Source: Candidatus Nanopelagicales bacterium
GTDB lineage: Bacteria; Actinomycetota; Actinomycetes; S36-B12; GCA-2699445
Assembly: GCA_037045355.1 (NCBI GenBank)
Contig: JBAOHO010000026.1
Coordinates: 434,001-498,000 of the forward strand
Direction of reading: 5' to 3'
Length of the DNA stretch: 64,000 nt
Shown in pieces: positions 44,629-54,418 of this stretch. Both the position numbers and the translations under genes were made by a program. The notes under the pieces were generated by a model, which worked only from the letters and a program-made list of their open reading frames with translations, was not told the origin of the DNA and ran no database searches. Position 1 is the stretch's first letter; each line of letters starts with the position of its first letter.

Positions 44629-45657
44629 CCATTTGCCCGGCACCACGCGTCATTGGCCTCCCAGAAGTAGCGGAAGGCTGCCGAGATCTCTTGATGGCTT
44701 AAGTAGCGTGGCGACCGGATGTATCCGAGGGCGACGACCTCTTGCACTGAGGTAAGCCAGCCGGTGTCGGTGGAGTCCGCTCCCGCACACCATCCCTCGG
44801 CTTGGGAGACCGGGTTGCCGTAGGGGTCCCTGTAGGAGCGCTCTTCCATTCCTTCGAACTGCCATCCTTGATAGGCCTCAAAGAGGGACTGGCCGAGGCT
44901 TTGCGGTGAGGATGGGTCAGCCGTGACGGGCGCGAGGTCGTCTACCGACATGGGCTCACAATCGAGGGGTCCCGTTCCCTCCCAGCAGAAGTAGTCAGGC
45001 AGCGCGTCGGGTGCTGGCCGTTCTGTTCCTTCAAAGCACCAGTCTTTCCTTGCCGACGACGTTGCAGTAGTACCGGCCCCCATCGATCAGAGTGACGATT
45101 CCTGACCAGTTGGGAGAGGCCGAGTACTGGGGTTGTTGGGTTCGTGTGGTCAGGACGATGATTAGGAGGGCCGCGAGCAGCGCAATCAGGGCTCCGGACG
45201 CCCAAAGAACCTTGGCCTTGTTGGCCCTCACCTTTGTTCGCTTGGCGAGGGGCTGTTTCGCGGGTTCCTGAGTCGAGGGACTTGCAGTTCTCTGCATCGC
45301 GGTCGAATCACTAATGTGGTGCCACACGTTGTCGGACCCCAGAATGTGCCCGTTGGCTTCGTCTCCCGGATGGTAGACCGTTGGGGTCAGGGCCTCTCCA
45401 CAGCGCGGACAGACTCGCCAGTCCTTGCCCTGAACCGGCCTGTCGCATGAAGGGCAGGCGGCGAGGCTTGCTGACTCATAGTCGGAAGGTGGATCCTGCA
45501 CGCCGTCGATCCAGGCGGACCCACTCCAGGTGCGGACTGAGTCAGTCCAGTGGCTGCCGTTCCACCAGCGCAGGACCCGTTCTCCTCCAACTGCTGCGTC
45601 GCTCCAGGGATCCTGCTTCCATTCGCCCTCCCGCTTTCCCCACACGCTTGGCCCCAT
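44595..45657 (-). CDS. DUF2510/zinc-ribbon membrane protein (one +1 frameshift)
   Basis: Two overlapping frames read as one 353-residue protein after removing one base near 45045 (AAGGAAAGAC). Order: a DUF2510-like Trp-rich motif (LRWWNGSHWTDSVRTWSGSA), a zinc ribbon (CPSCDRPVQGKDWRVCPRCG), the motif GDEANGHILGSDNVWH, a Lys-rich stretch and one membrane helix (VLWASGALIALLAALLIIVL), then an extracytoplasmic part ending in YFWEANDAWCRANGYEPGHR. The first four elements are shared with the gene at 45891-46853, so they are paralogues with different C-terminal domains. Function unknown. Confidence 0.7.
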
Positions 45658-45890
45658 CCGAGTCGCATGGCCACGGAAGCCGCAGCGGCAACTGCGTCCT
45701 GAAGGAGGCGCATCCCCCTCATGGAGATCCTAGGTCCAACATCAAGGAATGGCGGCGATGGCTGCGGTCCGCTGGCTGAACGGAGATTGAGCCTGGCGTT
45801 GGGACACACATGTCGACCCTTCTGAGGAAGTGAGCATGCGCGCCTGTTTCACATGAAGAGGCCTGCCAGATGAAGCGGCAGTTCCAGGGA

Positions 45891-46853
45891 CTATCTCGCG
45901 GCCTCCAAGTCCGCCGCAGCCTCCTGAAGATGAGAATCCGCAACTAGTATTGGGTTAACCGCCCCAAGGGGAAATTCACCCTCCAACTGTGTGACGGCGG
46001 CATCGTAGAACCCTGCGGCTTTGTGCAACGGGTCGGAGAACCTGCCATCGGGACTGTCAGGCACGGCAGCCATCATGCGCGCTGCTTCGGCAAAGTCCGC
46101 ATGAGCGGTGATGTAGTCACCAGAGTTGAACGCGAGAGCCCCGCTCCGTACGACAGCATCAATATTGTCGGCGGCGGCTTCCGCGGTGGGGAGGTATTCA
46201 GCCCAGGTCTCGGGGCTCTGTTGTGGCTCGGCCACGTCTGGCTGTATGGAGGCGTCAGGAGTTGGTGGCGGTGCCGACTGGCTGTTCGCGACTAGAACCG
46301 TGACCAGGATTGAGGCGAGGATCGCAATGACGCCTCCGACTACCCAGGGGACCGCACTACCTCCGGTTGCGCCGTTCCGCTTGCCGGAAACAGGCCGAGG
46401 GTTATGTGCTTTCGGCGCAGATACGTGGGTCTGAAGACCTGAGGCGGGGCCGCCTATCCGGTGCCACACATTGTCGGACCCCAGAATGTGCCCATTGGCT
46501 TCGTCTCCTGGTTCGTGCCGCCCCACGGCTAGCGTTTCGCCACAGTGCGGGCAGATTCTCCAGTCGGATTCGAGTACCGCAGCGCCACAGTGAGCGCATA
46601 CCTCACGCGTTGAGTGTTCAGAGCCTTCTACGGGTGTTGTTGGCCCTTGGAGGTCGGCGGGGTCGTGTCCGCGTGGGCCGCGAGTGGGTTCAGCCAGTGG
46701 CAGGGACTTGCTCTCCCATTGGGTGCCGTCCCAGATCCTCACGGAGTCCGACCATGACGATCCGTTCCACCAGCGCAGACGCGCCTTCTCGTCACTGACC
46801 TCTGATTGGGAGACGAGATACCAACCCTCGGTGGTGGGTGTGGTGTCGCTCAT
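45891..46853 (-). CDS. DUF2510/zinc-ribbon membrane protein, paralogue
   Basis: 320 residues. N-terminal GWYLVSQSEVSDEKARLRWW NGSSWSDSVRIWDGTQW is DUF2510-like; then the zinc ribbon CAHCGAAVLESDWRICPHCG, the shared GDEANGHILGSDNVWH, a basic linker and one membrane helix (AVPWVVGGVIAILASILVTV). The extracytoplasmic part is helical (ALAFNSGDYITAHADFAEAA), TPR-like in flavour. ATG 46853 was preferred because the upstream part of the open frame is antisense and unsupported. Same strand as its paralogue 233 bp downstream; that gap shows nothing else. A membrane sensor or assembly role is speculative. Confidence 0.72.
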   Translation of the reverse strand: MSDTTPTTEGWYLVSQSEVSDEKARLRWWNGSSWSDSVRIWDGTQWESKSLPLAEPTRGPRGHDPADLQGPTTPVEGSEHSTREVCAHCGAAVLESDWRICPHCGETLAVGRHEPGDEANGHILGSDNVWHRIGGPASGLQTHVSAPKAHNPRPVSGKRNGATGGSAVPWVVGGVIAILASILVTVLVANSQSAPPPTPDASIQPDVAEPQQSPETWAEYLPTAEAAADNIDAVVRSGALAFNSGDYITAHADFAEAARMMAAVPDSPDGRFSDPLHKAAGFYDAAVTQLEGEFPLGAVNPILVADSHLQEAAADLEAAR

Positions 46854-46969
46854 GGCTGCCTCCCCGCCAGGCGCGCTGATGCGCTGTCGGCGCACACCTC
46901 ATTCTGCCCGATCGGGTGTGAGCGACGCTGGGCGCAGACGGAGGCAGAGCGAGATTCCACCGCGTCCCT

Positions 46970-46986
46970 GACGGTGGATCACCGTC
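46970..46986. other. Stem-loop in the divergent region 46.85-47.16 kb
   Basis: GACGGTG and CACCGTC are separated by three bases (GAT). It lies in the 307-bp gap between two divergent membrane-protein genes, together with a second inverted repeat at 47101-47131. It could be an operator; no T run follows on either side, so a terminator is unlikely. Confidence 0.4.
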
Positions 46987-47100
46987 GATCATCATCTTCT
47001 CCGCTGATCGGTTCAGGCGGTAGGCATTGCCAGCAACGCCTCAACTCGTCAAGAGAAGACAACACGCTGAACCCCTGCCATCGTGGAAAGGGAACTTCGA

Positions 47101-47131
47101 CCTGAGCCAGCGCTGCAGACGGTGGCTCAGG
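47101..47131. other. Inverted repeat upstream of the GYF-like gene
   Basis: CCTGAGCCA (47101-47109) and TGGCTCAGG (47123-47131) form a perfect 9-bp stem with a 13-base loop. It ends 30 nt before the TTG start at 47161, so it would sit in the 5' leader or the promoter of that gene. Operator or leader hairpin; untested. Confidence 0.45.
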
Positions 47132-47160
47132 AGCGAACAGGCACGGGGAGGTGTGGGCTC

Positions 47161-47973
47161 TTGACGCAATGGACCTACATCTGGGCTGATGAACGAGTCG
47201 CTGGACCCATGACCCTGACCGAGTTCCGCCGCATTGAATCTTCTCTAGGCCCCGAGGCTTGCGTCTGGCACCCCGACGACGGTTGGCTTCCCGTTTGGCT
47301 GGCCTTCGCGCCCCCTGAAGGCGAGGAATCCACGAACTGGCCATCCGGCGATCCCGACGCACCTCCGCCGCCCCCACCGCACCCCCCAAGCGATGTTGCT
47401 GAGGTCACGCAAGACAAGGCGGAGAGCCCGCATGGGTCGGGGGGGATCAACCGCCGGGCGCTGATCATTACCGGGATAGCGGTGCTTGTGGGAGGGGTCT
47501 TGCTGGCAGTGGGCATCGGCACCCTCATGAACCAGTCAGGGACAGCGGGCTTAGCGGGGTCAGCCTCTCAGGCCACAACCCCACCCTCTGCAGCCCCAGA
47601 CTCGACCTCGGCGGACGGGCAAGAGGACATTCCTGTCGAGGGCTACTGGACCGGAACGATGGCATCGGGCCGATACCGCTTCGAGATGGTTATCCGCGAG
47701 CGGTCGGACAACACCCTTCGCGCCCGGATGACTCAGACCGACCGAGAGACTGGCTACTCGGGTACCGAGTTCCTCTCTGGCCGTCGTTCCGCAGATGAAA
47801 TCCGGTTGAAGGGATATCGCTGGAGTCTCGACACGCCCCCAGGGTGGTCGCTAGACACCATCGCTGCACGGATCTACCAATCTGCGGATGCCTATCGGCT
47901 GTCGGGTACCTATACGTGCCCCACCTGCTCCGGAGCCCAAGGCATTAGCGGCAGGCTCCAGATCGACTACTAG
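47161..47973 (+). CDS. GYF_2-like domain membrane protein
   Basis: 270 residues from TTG 47161, preceded by GGGGAGG about 9 nt upstream; the frame is open further upstream without a good start. Residues 1-50 (TQWTYIWADERVAGPMTLTE to EACVWHPDDGWLPVWLAF) match the GYF_2 domain pattern W-Y...GP...W. A Pro stretch and one helix (ALIITGIAVLVGGVLLAVGI) follow, then an extracytoplasmic beta-rich domain (VEGYWTGTMASGRYRFEMVI) ending with TYTCPTCSGAQ. It shares the layout small domain - linker - helix - outer domain with the two genes on its left, though not their zinc ribbon. Confidence 0.68.
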   Translation: MTQWTYIWADERVAGPMTLTEFRRIESSLGPEACVWHPDDGWLPVWLAFAPPEGEESTNWPSGDPDAPPPPPPHPPSDVAEVTQDKAESPHGSGGINRRALIITGIAVLVGGVLLAVGIGTLMNQSGTAGLAGSASQATTPPSAAPDSTSADGQEDIPVEGYWTGTMASGRYRFEMVIRERSDNTLRARMTQTDRETGYSGTEFLSGRRSADEIRLKGYRWSLDTPPGWSLDTIAARIYQSADAYRLSGTYTCPTCSGAQGISGRLQIDY

Positions 47974-48042
47974 CGCTAGGAACTGGAAGTGACTCGATAG
48001 TCCATTGTCTGCCTGAGGCAGTACCGGCCCCAGAATCCTGGA

Positions 48043-48056
48043 GGGACTTTCGTCCC
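48043..48056 (+). promoter_or_regulatory. DosR/DevR-like box 1, upstream of the delta-60-repeat gene
   Basis: GGGACTTTCGTCCC followed by TAA: a palindrome GGGAC-N4-GTCCC. It resembles the mycobacterial DosR box (GGGACT..AGTCCC core) and the Streptomyces OsdR-type motif. It lies 129 bp before the ATG at 48185, with CTACGTAGAGTG, a possible -10 region, starting 46 bp after it. The same arrangement precedes two other units in this window. Whether a DosR-type regulator exists in this organism cannot be seen here. Confidence 0.5.
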
Positions 48057-48255
48057 TAATCACGCGGCTTCTGCACGCTTCATTCGCCCAAGCCTCAAGG
48101 GGCTACGTAGAGTGAAGAACAGGTCACCGGGCGCGATGACCAGGGCAGTCATCGGCTGTAGGCAAGTGAGATGGGGGCAGCGAAATGCTGTTGTCGCGTG
48201 GAGGTCTTGGTTCAGGAGTCATCGCAGGCTTGGTACTGGCCGTGGGCATGCTTAT

Positions 48256-49900
48256 CCCGGATGCACCGATGAACTGTGATGGTTGAGGCTGCGTCGTAAC
48301 GCGGAAATGCCCTTCAACGCTGGGATTCTGGGAGTTCTTCACGCTTCCAGAGCCACACGAAGGAGGGCATCTCGCAGATGCAACTTTCTCATGCCTTGCC
48401 GGTGATGTCAGCAACGTTCGATGAGCCGAATCTGGTCGTGTCGTCGGGTCTGGTCCCCGCGGTGGGGTTGGCGCAGCAGGTCGGTATCGCTGAGCTGGCC
48501 GATGACCTGGTCACCGTGCCCGGCCCGGCGGGTGCGAATGCGGGTGCGAAGGTCATGTCGCTGGTCGCGGGCATGGCCACCGGCGCGGACAGCATCAGCG
48601 ACCTGCAGGTGTTGCGCCACGCCGCGATGGGGCGGGTGTTCACGCAGGTCAAGGCGCCGTCGACGATCGGGACGTTCCTGCGCGGGTTCACCTTCGGACA
48701 TGTGCGCCAACTGGATGCGGTCGCCTCGCGAACCCTGGTCGGCCTGGTCCAGGCCACGCCCCTGCTGCCCGGCATCGAGTCGGGGTGTGTGATCGATATC
48801 GACGACACCGTAAAACCGGTGTTCGGCGCCGGCAAGCAGGGCTCAGAGTTCGGTTACACCCGGGTGCGGGGGTTGAACGCGCAGTTGGCCACGATCAGCA
48901 CCGATGCTGCGGCTCCGGTGATCGCGGCCACCCGGTTACGCCGTGGCGCCAGGAACAGCGCCGCCGGTGGGGTGCGGATGCTCCGCGACACGATCGCCAC
49001 CGCGCGGCGCTGCGGAGCGACCGGTCCGATCCTGGTGCGTTCCGATTCGGCCTATTGCACTACGGCCATCGTCGCCGCTATCTCCAAGGCGGGGGCCCGG
49101 TTCTCTGTCGGGATCGCCCTGAATGCTGCGGTGCGGCGCGCGATCGCGGCCATCGACGAGACCGCGTGGACCCGTATTGACTACCCGCAGGCCATCGTCG
49201 ATCCCGAGACTGGGGAACTGGTCAGCGCCGCGGAGGTCGCCGAAATCGGCCATACCGCGTTCATCTCCAAACCGAAGGCCCAGCAGGTGACGGCGCGGTT
49301 GATCGTGCGCCGCATCCCGGAACTGAACAAGGCCAAACTGGCCGGCCAAGATCCGCTGTTCCCGCTGTATCGGTATCACGCGATCTTCACCGACAACCCT
49401 GCGCCGCTGATCGCCGCGGAAGCCCAGCATCGTGGTCACGCGGTGGTGGAACAAGTCATCGCCGACTTGAAGAACTCCGCCCTGGCCCACCTGCCCTCCG
49501 GGCGGTTCTCGGCGAACGCCGCGTGGCTGGTCGCAGCCGCGATCGCGTTCAACCTCACTCGCGCGCTCGGCGTGACGGCCGCCGGCCGGTTCACCAAAGC
49601 CACCACCGCGACCATCCGAGCGCGCATCATCAACACCCCCGCGCGGGTCTCGCGATCCGCTCGACGGATCCGGCTGCACCTGCCCTCGAACTGGTTGTGG
49701 GCCACCAGCTGGCTGCGCGCCTGGAACCACACCATGACCCCCGCCACCGTCTGAACCCGCCGCCCCCAGTCCCCGAACCGGAAGACAACCCAATACCGAC
49801 CAGCCGACAACGTCGTCGGCGGCGCCGCCACGCCCCGAGGCCATCACTCACACCAGCGACTCGAACACGATCAACTCAGAAGCCCATCGGTGCATCCGGG
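48256..49900 (+). mobile_element. IS1380-family insertion sequence, 1645 bp
   Basis: Perfect 16-bp inverted repeats CCCGGATGCACCGATG at both ends (48256 and, reverse-complemented, ending 49900). The 5-bp direct duplication CTTAT flanks it at 48251-48255 and 49901-49905. Length and a single transposase of 458 residues fit the IS1380 family, which makes 4-5 bp duplications. It sits inside the signal-peptide codons of an exported-protein gene. Perfect ends suggest recent insertion. Confidence 0.94.
48378..49754 (+). CDS. IS1380 family transposase
   Basis: 458 residues. The N-terminal text SATFDEPNLVVSSGLVPAVG LAQQVG is characteristic of IS1380 transposases. The DDE residues are expected in IDIDDTVKPVFG, VRSDSAYCTTA and HRGHAVVEQVIADLKNSALA HLP (the conserved YREKG-like Glu region here). 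The reading frame is intact. The frame of the disrupted host gene is also open backwards into this transposase, which produces a misleading long ORF. Confidence 0.93.
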   Translation: MQLSHALPVMSATFDEPNLVVSSGLVPAVGLAQQVGIAELADDLVTVPGPAGANAGAKVMSLVAGMATGADSISDLQVLRHAAMGRVFTQVKAPSTIGTFLRGFTFGHVRQLDAVASRTLVGLVQATPLLPGIESGCVIDIDDTVKPVFGAGKQGSEFGYTRVRGLNAQLATISTDAAAPVIAATRLRRGARNSAAGGVRMLRDTIATARRCGATGPILVRSDSAYCTTAIVAAISKAGARFSVGIALNAAVRRAIAAIDETAWTRIDYPQAIVDPETGELVSAAEVAEIGHTAFISKPKAQQVTARLIVRRIPELNKAKLAGQDPLFPLYRYHAIFTDNPAPLIAAEAQHRGHAVVEQVIADLKNSALAHLPSGRFSANAAWLVAAAIAFNLTRALGVTAAGRFTKATTATIRARIINTPARVSRSARRIRLHLPSNWLWATSWLRAWNHTMTPATV

Positions 49901-52356
49901 CTTATGGCCCCTCCGGCCCTCGCAGACCAGGGCGATCTTGATGCTGGGTTTGGCACCGCGGGAATCGTGGAAACGGATGTCAATACTCAGGATCTTCCGG
50001 CGGCAGCGGAGTTGACGCCGGACGGTGGATTCGTGGTCGTGGGTCGGACGACGGACCACTCGACCAATGAGGAAACCATCGTCAAGTACACCAGCGCGGG
50101 GGCACTCGATCCCTCGTTCGGCTCTGGTGGGGTCGTGACGACTTCCCTTGGTGTCGCCAATGGGGAATGGGCCAAGGTCGCTGTTCAACCTGACGGGAAG
50201 ATTGTGGTTGCTGGTTGGGTGCCCGGCGCTTCGTCGTCACGAATGTTGGTGGCCCGCTTCACCAGCAGCGGCTCGCTCGACTCGACTTTTGATGGCGACG
50301 GGGTCGTCCAACCGTATGCAGGGGGCACCTACGAGGAGCCGGGAGCACTTGCTGTTGCCCCCGGCGGTGAGATCTGGGTGGTCGGGTTGTCATCAACCGT
50401 GTCCATGGGGTCGCGACTGGCGGTCATGAAACTCGGATCTGACGGGGTACAGGATGCCGCCTTCGGCTCCGGAGGGTCCGTTGTCACGGACTGCGGGCTG
50501 AACGCAACCCAGCGGTCCGTTCCGGGCAACGGAGTGGTCCTCACCGGCGATGGCTCTGCAGTCATCACCGCGGGTGTGTCCAACGTGTCCGGCTGCCTGC
50601 TTAAAGTGGCGGCAAATGGTGCTCTTGATCCTTCATTCGGGACCGGCGGCGTGGTCAACAGCACGGACACCGAGTTCAAGGGCCTGGCCGTGCAGTCTGA
50701 TGGTCGGATCCTGGTGTCCCAGACCTTCTGGTCGGATGTTCCCGGGACTCGGCATCGGATCACTCGCTACACCTCGGACGGTCGACTCGATACCACCTTC
50801 GGCACCTCTGGGCATGGCCTCAACCTCAACTACCAAGGTGTTATCCAGTCGTTCGCGGTTCAGCCCGACGACAAAGTAGTTGCTCTGGTGGCGGGCAACT
50901 TCAACACGTCCTCACTCGATGTCTACCGGCTGACCCGAAACGGAGTCGATGATACTGACTACCTCACCGGCTTCTACCGCTACGGTCCACTCCACCTTGA
51001 TGTCACGCAGGAAGGCGTCGACGGCGACAGTTTGAGCCCTATCGATGTCCTTGTCAGCGGTACCGGGATCCTTGCGATAGGAATCGAGCGGTACAACGTC
51101 GATCCCTCGAACCCAACAAACATCTTCGTTGCGCGGATCGTGAACTCCGGTGTTCGGAATGACCCAGTTACTGCCGCGCTTTCGGCGAGCGCTGCCGTTG
51201 TGTTGACGGATGAAGAGGTGACGCTGAATGCGGGAGGTTCCACCACCTCATCTGGGGTGAAGACCTACACGTGGGATCTGGACGGCAACGGGTCCTTCGA
51301 AAGGAGTTCGGGAACCGATCCAACTGTGACTCGCTCCTGGGCCAGTCCAGGGACGGTAGTGCCGGTTGTGCAGGTGACCAGCGGTAGTGGTCGTACCGAC
51401 ACCGAGACCGTCAGTGTCACTGTCACACCTCGTCCTCCCTCAGGCGAGGTTGGGCTGACCGTGAACCAGGCCGCGAACTACACCCAGGACAAGAACGTGA
51501 CCCTGGGCGTCGTGTGGCCGGAACACGCGACCTCGATGCGGCTCTCCAATGACGGTGGATTCGGTGCAGGTACGACGACAGTGATGGACCCCTCAGCGAG
51601 CGTTCCGTGGGTCTTGGACGATTCCGTCGCGGGTCTCGTACACGAAAGTCGTGTACTTGCGGTTCTCTGGCCCGGGAATCGACTCCACCCGCACCTACAG
51701 CGACGACATCATCTTCGACAACACCGCGCCCCGGGTCACTCAAGCCGGATACCAGGTCGCGGGCGCGTGGGTCATCGTCACCGTCAACGCCAACGATCCG
51801 GAAAGCGGCCTATCAAACATGGAAATCTCCCATGGGGCAGCCACCGTGTCCGTACCTCATGGCAGTCAGGTACTGATCCCCGCGGCCTCCCTGGGGGTGG
51901 CGCACGGCCAATCGCGGGCACGGCCAGGGGATGCGGTGTCGGCTCAGGCTTTGACGCTGCAACTTCGCGTCGGTGACAAGGCGGGGAACTGGAGCGGGTG
52001 GACCAGTCTCGCGGGAGATGGCACGACCACTGAGCCCACCCCGACGCCAGCCCCGACCTACCCGTCACCGACGCCTGCGCCGACTCCGAGCGCCACGATG
52101 AAGAAGGGCAAGACGCTAACCACCAAGGCTCTGCTGCGTCAGGCAGGGATCGCGCAACCGAAGAAATCGACGACCAAACTCGATCCCACACCGGGCAGTA
52201 AGAAGGTCTGCAAGATTCTGCCGAAGAGCGCCGGAATCAAGGCACTCAAGAAGGGCACCTGTCGGATCAAGGTGACCGTGAAGCCGCAGCGAGGGAAGGC
52301 GGCGACAACGCTCGTGACGATCACAGTGAAGTAGGAGCATCGGCGAGTCCGCGGGG

Positions 52357-52896
52357 GTGAGACAGGTCATGAGGAGCGGCGAGTACGCGACGAATCCAAA
52401 GCATGTCCTGGGCTGGTGGGAGTCCATCTATGGGCTGCTCAGCCAAGAACGGCGCGCGGAGTTCCTTGAACGCCCGGAGTTGGTGCAACTGTGTACCTCC
52501 TTCACGCCCAACATCGTGAAGCCCGCCCTTCGCAGAAGCAGCCTTCTCTCGGAGGCGCTGCGATGGGCCAAGGAGCACCGTGCCGACTTCCCCTCCCGGA
52601 GTAGCCCCGGGAATCGCAGCAGTCCTTCCAGAAGAATCCGGGAAGGGGCCGGCGACAAGGCAACCAAGCGTGCGACCCAACCCAGCACCAGAAGGAAGAA
52701 GAACCGTTTGGTCTCCTCCAGTGACCCGACATCGAGCCCGAGAAGACCTACCCGACGACGCACCGGGGGAGTCACTCGCTATGGGTCGGGGACCATTCGC
52801 AGCGCGGGAAACCCCGAGGATGTGCTTCCTGGCGGCGGCAAATGCCCTGCCTGCGGAATGGTCTACCGCTCAGACGGGCACTGTCGCTGCTCGTGA
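52357..52896 (+). CDS. Hypothetical protein with C-terminal zinc-knuckle-like motif
   Basis: 179 residues starting 22 nt after the previous stop, from GTG 52357 or ATG 52369. The first ~70 residues look like a normal helical protein (NPKHVLGWWESIYGLLSQER, EFLERPELVQLCTSFTPNIV), the middle is Arg/Ser/Pro-rich and probably disordered, and the end has CPACGMVYRSDGHCRC, which could bind a zinc ion. No family recognised. Frame errors nearby mean the middle could be misread. Confidence 0.5.
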   Translation: MRQVMRSGEYATNPKHVLGWWESIYGLLSQERRAEFLERPELVQLCTSFTPNIVKPALRRSSLLSEALRWAKEHRADFPSRSSPGNRSSPSRRIREGAGDKATKRATQPSTRRKKNRLVSSSDPTSSPRRPTRRRTGGVTRYGSGTIRSAGNPEDVLPGGGKCPACGMVYRSDGHCRCS

Positions 52897-53032
52897 ACGT
52901 CCCATCGGTCGCAGTACACCTCGAACCTGCCCACCATGACCTCGCTCGAATCTTCCGGAGAGACGCCTGGCGATAACGAGAGGTGTGGACGGATGCTCGC
53001 GGACGCAAGCCTCGCCACATCGCCTGGGACTC

Positions 53033-53363
53033 CTACGGGGTGCGGTAGTTGCTCATCCAGATCCGTTGCTCGAAGCCCCCTCGTGACTGCCTCTTGGCCG
53101 TCGCCGTCTGAACCACCTCATCAAGGCTGGCTCCTTCGACCTCTATCAGTGCAAGCAGTACTTCGTAGACATCGGCCATCTCTTCGATGCGGTCAGCGCC
53201 GTCGGCTTCGTGGAGTTCGCGTGATTCCTCGACCAGTTTCAGGTTCAGGGCTTCCCACATGTCGTCCTCGTCAAGGATGACGGTGTCGTACGTGGCCCCT
53301 TGAGCGGTCACGATGTCGGGGATCTGGTCGCGGACGAGTTTGCCGTCTGTTGGGAAGTGTCAT
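53033..53363 (-). CDS. MazG-like nucleotide pyrophosphohydrolase (one +1 frameshift)
   Basis: The frame from a GTG at 53311 gives 92 residues (LNLKLVEESRELHEADGADR IEEMADVYEVLLAL), the E-E-x-x-E plus E-x-x-D metal motif of MazG/phosphoribosyl-ATP pyrophosphohydrolases. Just upstream the same frame continues as GKLVRDQIPDIVTAQG, the true family N terminus, but without a start codon. Removing one base at about 53346 links it to ATG 53363 and gives 109 residues, the family length. Likely degrades non-canonical nucleoside triphosphates. It is divergent from the HNH gene, with 32 bp between the starts. Confidence 0.75.
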
Positions 53364-53395
53364 GCCGGTAACTTACGCAAGGTGACGTGAGGAAC

Positions 53396-54418
53396 ATGGG
53401 ATTGGCGGGTTCCTCGACTACGAGCCGACCGAGATCGACAACTTCCGCGGCATCGTCCTGTTCGGGATGAACACAGCCTCCTACAAGTTCGCTCTCGCGA
53501 AGTCGCTGATCGACCTCGTGCGAGCAGGGCAAGGACCGGGCCACCCTGGAGGAACTTGCGGTCCCCTTCTCGGCGCACCTGACCGAGCATCTGGCGCACT
53601 CACCACGGCAGATCAAGGCCACGTCGAGCAAGTTCCTCGATGCCTGCCGGGAGTTCAACCAGGGTGAGGTGGATCAGGGGGTTCTGATCGACACGACGGT
53701 CCGTCTCGGGTTCAACAACGTCATCGACGCCTTCCACAAGGTGGGCGGATCGGATGTCTCCACCCGGTTCTTCATCGACGAACGCAAGACCGCAACCCGC
53801 GGCATCGTCCTGACCGACTCGGTCCACGCGCTGACTGCCTCGGACCTGTACTCGCCGATTGAAGAGACCGAGGCCCGTTGGAGGCTGGTGGAATCAGCAT
53901 GGGACCTCGGCCTGGATACGTCGCTGGTACGCGTGGACTCCGACCTGCACTACTTGCTGTCGAATGACCGGCGCAGCAACGATCACGTCCGCACGCGATG
54001 CCCTCAACGGGTATCAGCGGGGATCGTGCTTCTACTGCTACCGACCGATTGGCATCATCCCCGGGCGAGGCAGACCTCGCTGATGTGGATCACGTCTTCC
54101 CCCACGTGCTGCAACGCCGCGGGATGCTGACCAACCTCGATGGAGTGTGGAACCTCGTCCTCGCCTGTGTGCACCTGCAATCGAGGAGCCGATGGGCAAG
54201 TTCGACGCAGTCCCTGCGGCGAAGTACGTCGAACGCCTCAGCAGGAGGAACGAGTACCTCATCTCCAGCGCCCACCCACTTCGCGAGACTCTGATGGCCC
54301 AAACAGGTCCCGACCCCGCCTCACGGCGGGCCTACCTGCAGGCCAAGCACTCACCGAAGCGGGTCAAGCACACCCGGCGCGCTGGCAGACCGACGAGCAA
54401 GGTCTGCCCAACTTCTAA
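53396..54418 (+). pseudogene. HNH endonuclease-domain protein, several +1 frameshifts
   Basis: Five or more frames must be joined. In order they give GGFLDYEPTEIDNFRGIVLF, KFALAKSLIDLV, GKDRATLEELAVPFSAHLTE, TTVRLGFNNVIDAFHKVGGS, SARDALNGYQRGSCFYCYRP IG, ADLADVDHVFPHVLQRRGML, VWNLVLAC-TCNRGADGKFDA and KYVERLSRRNEYLISSAHPL. The CxxC, DVDHVFPH and CNRG elements are an HNH nuclease with a zinc-type Cys pair. The ATG at 53396 is a guess (MIGGFLDY after removing two bases). Each shift needs an added base removed (near 53520, 53985, 54060, 54150, 54185 and before the C terminus). Probably one intact nuclease of ~330 residues in the organism. Confidence 0.68.

Larger units (their letters stand above)
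48185..52334 (+). pseudogene. Exported delta-60-repeat/PKD protein, split by IS1380-family element
   Basis: N-terminal part 48185-48255 (MLLSRGGLGSGVIAGLVLAV) and the remainder from 49906. Removing the IS plus one 5-bp duplication restores a signal peptide ending GMLMAPPALADQGDLDAGFG. Then come delta-60 repeats (LDPSFGSGGVVTT, LDSTFDGDGVV, LDTTFGTSGHG and others), which usually form a beta propeller, a PKD-like domain near 51200-51420 (YTWDLDGNGSFERSSG), a Ser/Pro/Thr linker and the 81-residue Lys-rich C-terminal domain. One +1 shift near 51615 must also be corrected; the total is then 832 residues. Exported surface protein of unknown role; disrupted as read. Confidence 0.82.

Noticed and set aside
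45658..45890. A gene in the 233-bp gap between the two DUF2510 proteins
   Set aside because: No frame has a start, a ribosome site and protein-like text together; only shadow ORFs are present.
49523..51976. An 817-residue frame starting inside the IS1380 transposase
   Set aside because: The real gene starts at 48185 before the IS; the frame is merely open backwards through the element, and its 3' part after ~51615 is out of frame.
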